From NCBI GenBank assembly GCA_944322345.1, contig CALUOO010000021.1:1-36107 (forward strand): a DNA stretch of 36,107 bases, given 5' to 3'. The notes below the pieces were generated by a model, which worked only from the letters and a program-made list of their open reading frames with translations, searched no databases and was not told the DNA's origin. The DNA is from an uncultured Bacteroides sp. (GTDB lineage Bacteria; Bacteroidota; Bacteroidia; Bacteroidales; Bacteroidaceae). Below, in pieces: positions 34,149 to 36,107 of this stretch (its first letter is position 1; the number at the start of each line of letters is the position of its first letter). Position numbers and translations under genes: made by a program.

Positions 34149-34227
34149 GATTAAGTATAGATTACTTATTCAAAGCGGTAGCAACGTCAACTGCACATGC
34201 AACTGTACATCCTACCATAGGGTTGTT
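34149..34227. repeat. Proximal attachment repeat, 79 bp
   Basis: Identical to 23889-23967. It covers the last 22 codons and the stop of the intact GGGtGRT gene plus 13 bp. Confidence 0.85.
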
Positions 34228-35172
34228 ACCAATACCAAGAAATCCCATCATTTCTACGTGAGCAGGAACTGATGAAGAACCAGCAAATTGAGCATCTGAG
34301 TGCATACGACCCATAGTATCTGTCATACCATAAGAAGCAGGACCAGCAGCCATATTATCTGGGTGAAGTGTACGCCCAGTACCACCACCTGATGCTACAG
34401 AGAAATAAGGCTTACCTGCCAAAACACGCTCTTTCTTGTAAGTACCTGCTACTGGATGTTGAAAACGGGTTGGATTTGTAGAGTTACCTGTAATAGATAC
34501 ATCTACACCTTCCTTCCACATAATAGCTACACCTTCACGAACATCATCCGCTCCATAGCATTTTACTTTTGCACGAGGACCATCAGAATAAGCAATCTCA
34601 CGGACAACTTTCAGTTCACCTGTATAATAATCAAATTGAGTTTGAACATATGTAAATCCATTGATGCGAGAAATGATTTGAGCGGCATCCTTGCCTAAAC
34701 CATTTAAGATACAACGAAGAGGTTCTTTACGTACCTTATCTGCCTTGGCTGCAATCTTAATAGCTCCTTCTGCAGCAGCAAAAGATTCATGACCTGCTAA
34801 AAATGCAAAACACTTAGTTTCTTCTCTTAACAACATTGCAGCCAAATTTCCATGCCCTAAACCGACCTTGCGATCATCAGCTACTGAACCTGGAATACAA
34901 AATGATTGTAGCCCTATTCCAATAGCCTCAGCAGCTTCAGCAGCATTTTTACAGCCTTTTTTGATAGCAATAGCACAACCTACTACGTATGCCCATTTTG
35001 CATTTTCAAAGCATATTGGTTGAGTTTCTTCACACGTTTTATAAGGATCGAGACCATAAGACTCACAGATAGCGTTAGCTTCTTCAATGTCTTTTATTCC
35101 ATTAGCGTTCAATGCAGCTAAAATCTGTTTGATACGGCGGTCTTGGCTTTCAAATTTTACTTCTCTAATCAT
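34162..35172 (-). CDS. GGGtGRT protein
   Basis: A 336-residue member of the GGGtGRT family, named from the motif seen here at 262-268 (SVASGGGTGRTLHPDN). Other conserved parts are AFLAGHESFAAAEGAI, YVQTQFDYYTGEL and the glycine-rich C-terminus GFLGIGNNPMVGCTVACAVD. There are several cysteines, including GCT and ACA near the end. The family is regularly encoded after a NifU-like scaffold gene, as here (18-bp gap), suggesting a role connected with an Fe-S cluster or metal cofactor; the reaction is unknown. The 3' end is the insertion target of the element; the protein is complete. Confidence 0.9.
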   Translation of the reverse strand: MIREVKFESQDRRIKQILAALNANGIKDIEEANAICESYGLDPYKTCEETQPICFENAKWAYVVGCAIAIKKGCKNAAEAAEAIGIGLQSFCIPGSVADDRKVGLGHGNLAAMLLREETKCFAFLAGHESFAAAEGAIKIAAKADKVRKEPLRCILNGLGKDAAQIISRINGFTYVQTQFDYYTGELKVVREIAYSDGPRAKVKCYGADDVREGVAIMWKEGVDVSITGNSTNPTRFQHPVAGTYKKERVLAGKPYFSVASGGGTGRTLHPDNMAAGPASYGMTDTMGRMHSDAQFAGSSSVPAHVEMMGFLGIGNNPMVGCTVACAVDVATALNK

Positions 35173-35190
35173 TATTTCTTCCTCCTTATA

Positions 35191-35892
35191 TTATTCGTGA
35201 CGTGGATCAATATATTTCACAGCGCCCTGTTCCGCAGTGAAGCGACCGTATGTTCCAGTTACTTTCTTCAATGCTTCATTAGCATCTGTTCCTTTCTTAA
35301 TTTCATCCATAAATTTTCCAAGGTGTACAAACTCGTAACCGCAGATTTCATCGTTCTTATCAAGAGCGATAGTTTTAATATAACCTTCGGCCATTTCTAG
35401 ATAACGAGGTCCCTTTGCCAATGTACCATATAATGTACCTACTTGACTACGCAGACCTTTACCTAAATCTTCTAGGCCAGCACCAATCATCAGACCACCT
35501 TCAGAAAAAGCAGATTGGGTACGTCCATAAACAATCTGCAAAAATAATTCACGCATAGCTGTGTTAATAGCATCACAAACTAAGTCTGTATTCAAGGCTT
35601 CAAGAATGGTCTTTCCTGGAAGGATTTCAGAAGCCATTGCTGCTGAGTGAGTCATACCCGAGCATCCGATTGTTTCAACTAGAGCCTCTTGAATAACACC
35701 TTCCTTTACGTTCAGTGTTAGTTTGCAAGCACCTTGTTGGGGAGCACACCAACCAATACCATGTGTTAAACCTGAAATATCAACGATTTCTTTTGATTTT
35801 ACCCATTTGCCTTCTTCGGGTATGGGAGCCGGACCATGGTTAGGACCCTTCTTTACAACACACATGTGTTCCACTTCGTGTGAATAAGTCAT
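35191..35892 (-). CDS. NifU-like iron-sulfur cluster assembly scaffold protein
   Basis: A 233-residue IscU/NifU-N-type protein. Scaffold cysteines are present in GIGWCAPQQGACKL and in VETIGCSGMTHSAAMASEIL, which matches the GC(G/A)xxxASAS region of IscU. A third, CDAINTAM, follows. The C-terminal part (150-233) is specific to this subfamily. First gene of a two-gene operon with the GGGtGRT protein. A consensus promoter lies 64 bp upstream. Cytosolic; a special Fe-S delivery role for its partner is inferred. Confidence 0.88.
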   Translation of the reverse strand: MTYSHEVEHMCVVKKGPNHGPAPIPEEGKWVKSKEIVDISGLTHGIGWCAPQQGACKLTLNVKEGVIQEALVETIGCSGMTHSAAMASEILPGKTILEALNTDLVCDAINTAMRELFLQIVYGRTQSAFSEGGLMIGAGLEDLGKGLRSQVGTLYGTLAKGPRYLEMAEGYIKTIALDKNDEICGYEFVHLGKFMDEIKKGTDANEALKKVTGTYGRFTAEQGAVKYIDPRHE

Positions 35893-35955
35893 AATTAGCT
35901 CTTTTTTAAAGATAAATAAAAAAATTACGTAGTTACGATTTCTTTAAATCGCATG

Positions 35956-35987
35956 CAAAGTTAGTTGATTTATTTGGTTTCTGCAAA
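35956..35987 (-). promoter_or_regulatory. Promoter of the NifU-like/GGGtGRT operon
   Basis: TTTG (35984-35987), a 20-bp spacer and TAACTTTG (35956-35963). The -33 box is part of a 14-bp direct repeat TTTCTGCAAAAAAG (35978-35991 and 36003-36016; 25-bp period), which may bind a regulator. The IS begins 18 bp beyond. Confidence 0.7.
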
Positions 35988-36033
35988 AAAGGACTTATTA
36001 CTTTTCTGCAAAAAAGTATTAGTACATCCACTA

Positions 36034-36107
36034 AGAGCCTGTTTAAATTTTAAAGTTTAATATAGAAAGAGTGTTTCTTCTTTCTTCGGAAATGATTATT
36101 TTTAAGT
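36034..36107. mobile_element. Partial insertion sequence, one end (right edge)
   Basis: Exact inverted copy of bases 2-75. The tip AGAGCCTG adjoins the upstream region of the NifU-like operon. As at the left edge, the interior frame (36050-36106, minus) gives a basic C-terminal peptide. Both edges show the same IS end, thus two copies in opposite orientation. Confidence 0.7.

Larger units (their letters stand above)
23889..34227. mobile_element. Integrative element of ~10.3 kb in the 3' end of the GGGtGRT gene
   Basis: It is bounded by a 79-bp perfect direct repeat (23889-23967 and 34149-34227) that contains the last 22 codons and stop of the host gene. A tyrosine recombinase gene lies 356 bp from the right repeat and points into the element. 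Contents from right to left: integrase, 280-aa protein, ParB-like protein, two decayed genes, DUF3871 protein, YefM/YoeB pair, cargo row with a degenerate penicillin-binding protein, 53-aa protein. No relaxase, coupling protein or replication gene is seen, so movement would need help. The host gene stays complete because the element brings its own copy of the 3' end. Confidence 0.85.

Noticed and set aside
23889-34227. Prophage, or conjugative transposon with transfer genes
   Set aside because: No capsid, portal, terminase, relaxase, coupling or tra proteins are seen; the element is a small integrative island.

Overview
The window looks like a chromosomal segment of a Bacteroides species (order Bacteroidales). 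The evidence is low-GC DNA, many promoters of the Bacteroidales type (TTTG about 20 bp upstream of TAnnTTTG), few Shine-Dalgarno sequences, and families typical of the genus: split LysO exporter, DUF1847, DUF4469/HU-like, golvesin-domain amidase, NagB-like/PIG-L fusion, DUF3871, GGGtGRT protein. The first and last ~74 bases are perfect inverted copies of one insertion-sequence end, so the window is probably a whole draft contig bounded by two IS copies. The left copy cuts an EamA transporter gene.

Positions 1 to 21.9 kb are ordinary chromosome. In order they hold: the truncated EamA gene; a two-gene LysO exporter preceded by a 36-residue His/aromatic-rich leader peptide; a MATE exporter; DUF1847; YgiQ-type radical SAM protein; SIMPL-domain protein; two small unknown genes; a DUF4469/HU-like protein; a large secreted amidase-like protein; a NagB-like/PIG-L fusion; an operon of a small protein, an acyltransferase and a nitrilase-family amidase; an SRP RNA with tRNA-Thr(TGT); enolase; a PurF-like protein without its N-terminal cysteine; gcvT; pepT; and a small basic protein.

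Positions 21.9 to 34.2 kb are accessory DNA inserted at the 3' end of the gene for the GGGtGRT protein. A ~10.3-kb integrative element lies between two 79-bp perfect direct repeats (23889-23967 and 34149-34227), each containing the gene's last codons and stop. Next to the intact gene are a tyrosine recombinase, an unknown 280-aa protein and a ParB-like DGQHR protein. Then come two decayed small genes, a DUF3871 protein and a YefM/YoeB toxin-antitoxin pair. At the far end is a cargo row: a small membrane protein, two small soluble proteins, a catalytically degenerate penicillin-binding lipoprotein and a 53-aa protein. No relaxase or conjugation gene is seen. Beyond the far repeat (21.98-23.88 kb) is the ruin of an older, related element: an integrase N-terminal fragment with the same control-site layout, plus an IS4-type transposase relic.

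Positions 34.2 to 36.1 kb carry the host operon targeted by the element: a NifU-like Fe-S scaffold protein followed by the GGGtGRT protein, with a near-consensus promoter just inside the right IS end. The most unusual items are the tandem integration with conserved integrase-site architecture, the dead-transpeptidase cargo operon, three proteins that kept a fold but lost catalytic residues (PBP-like, NagB-like, PurF-like), and the leader peptide before LysO.
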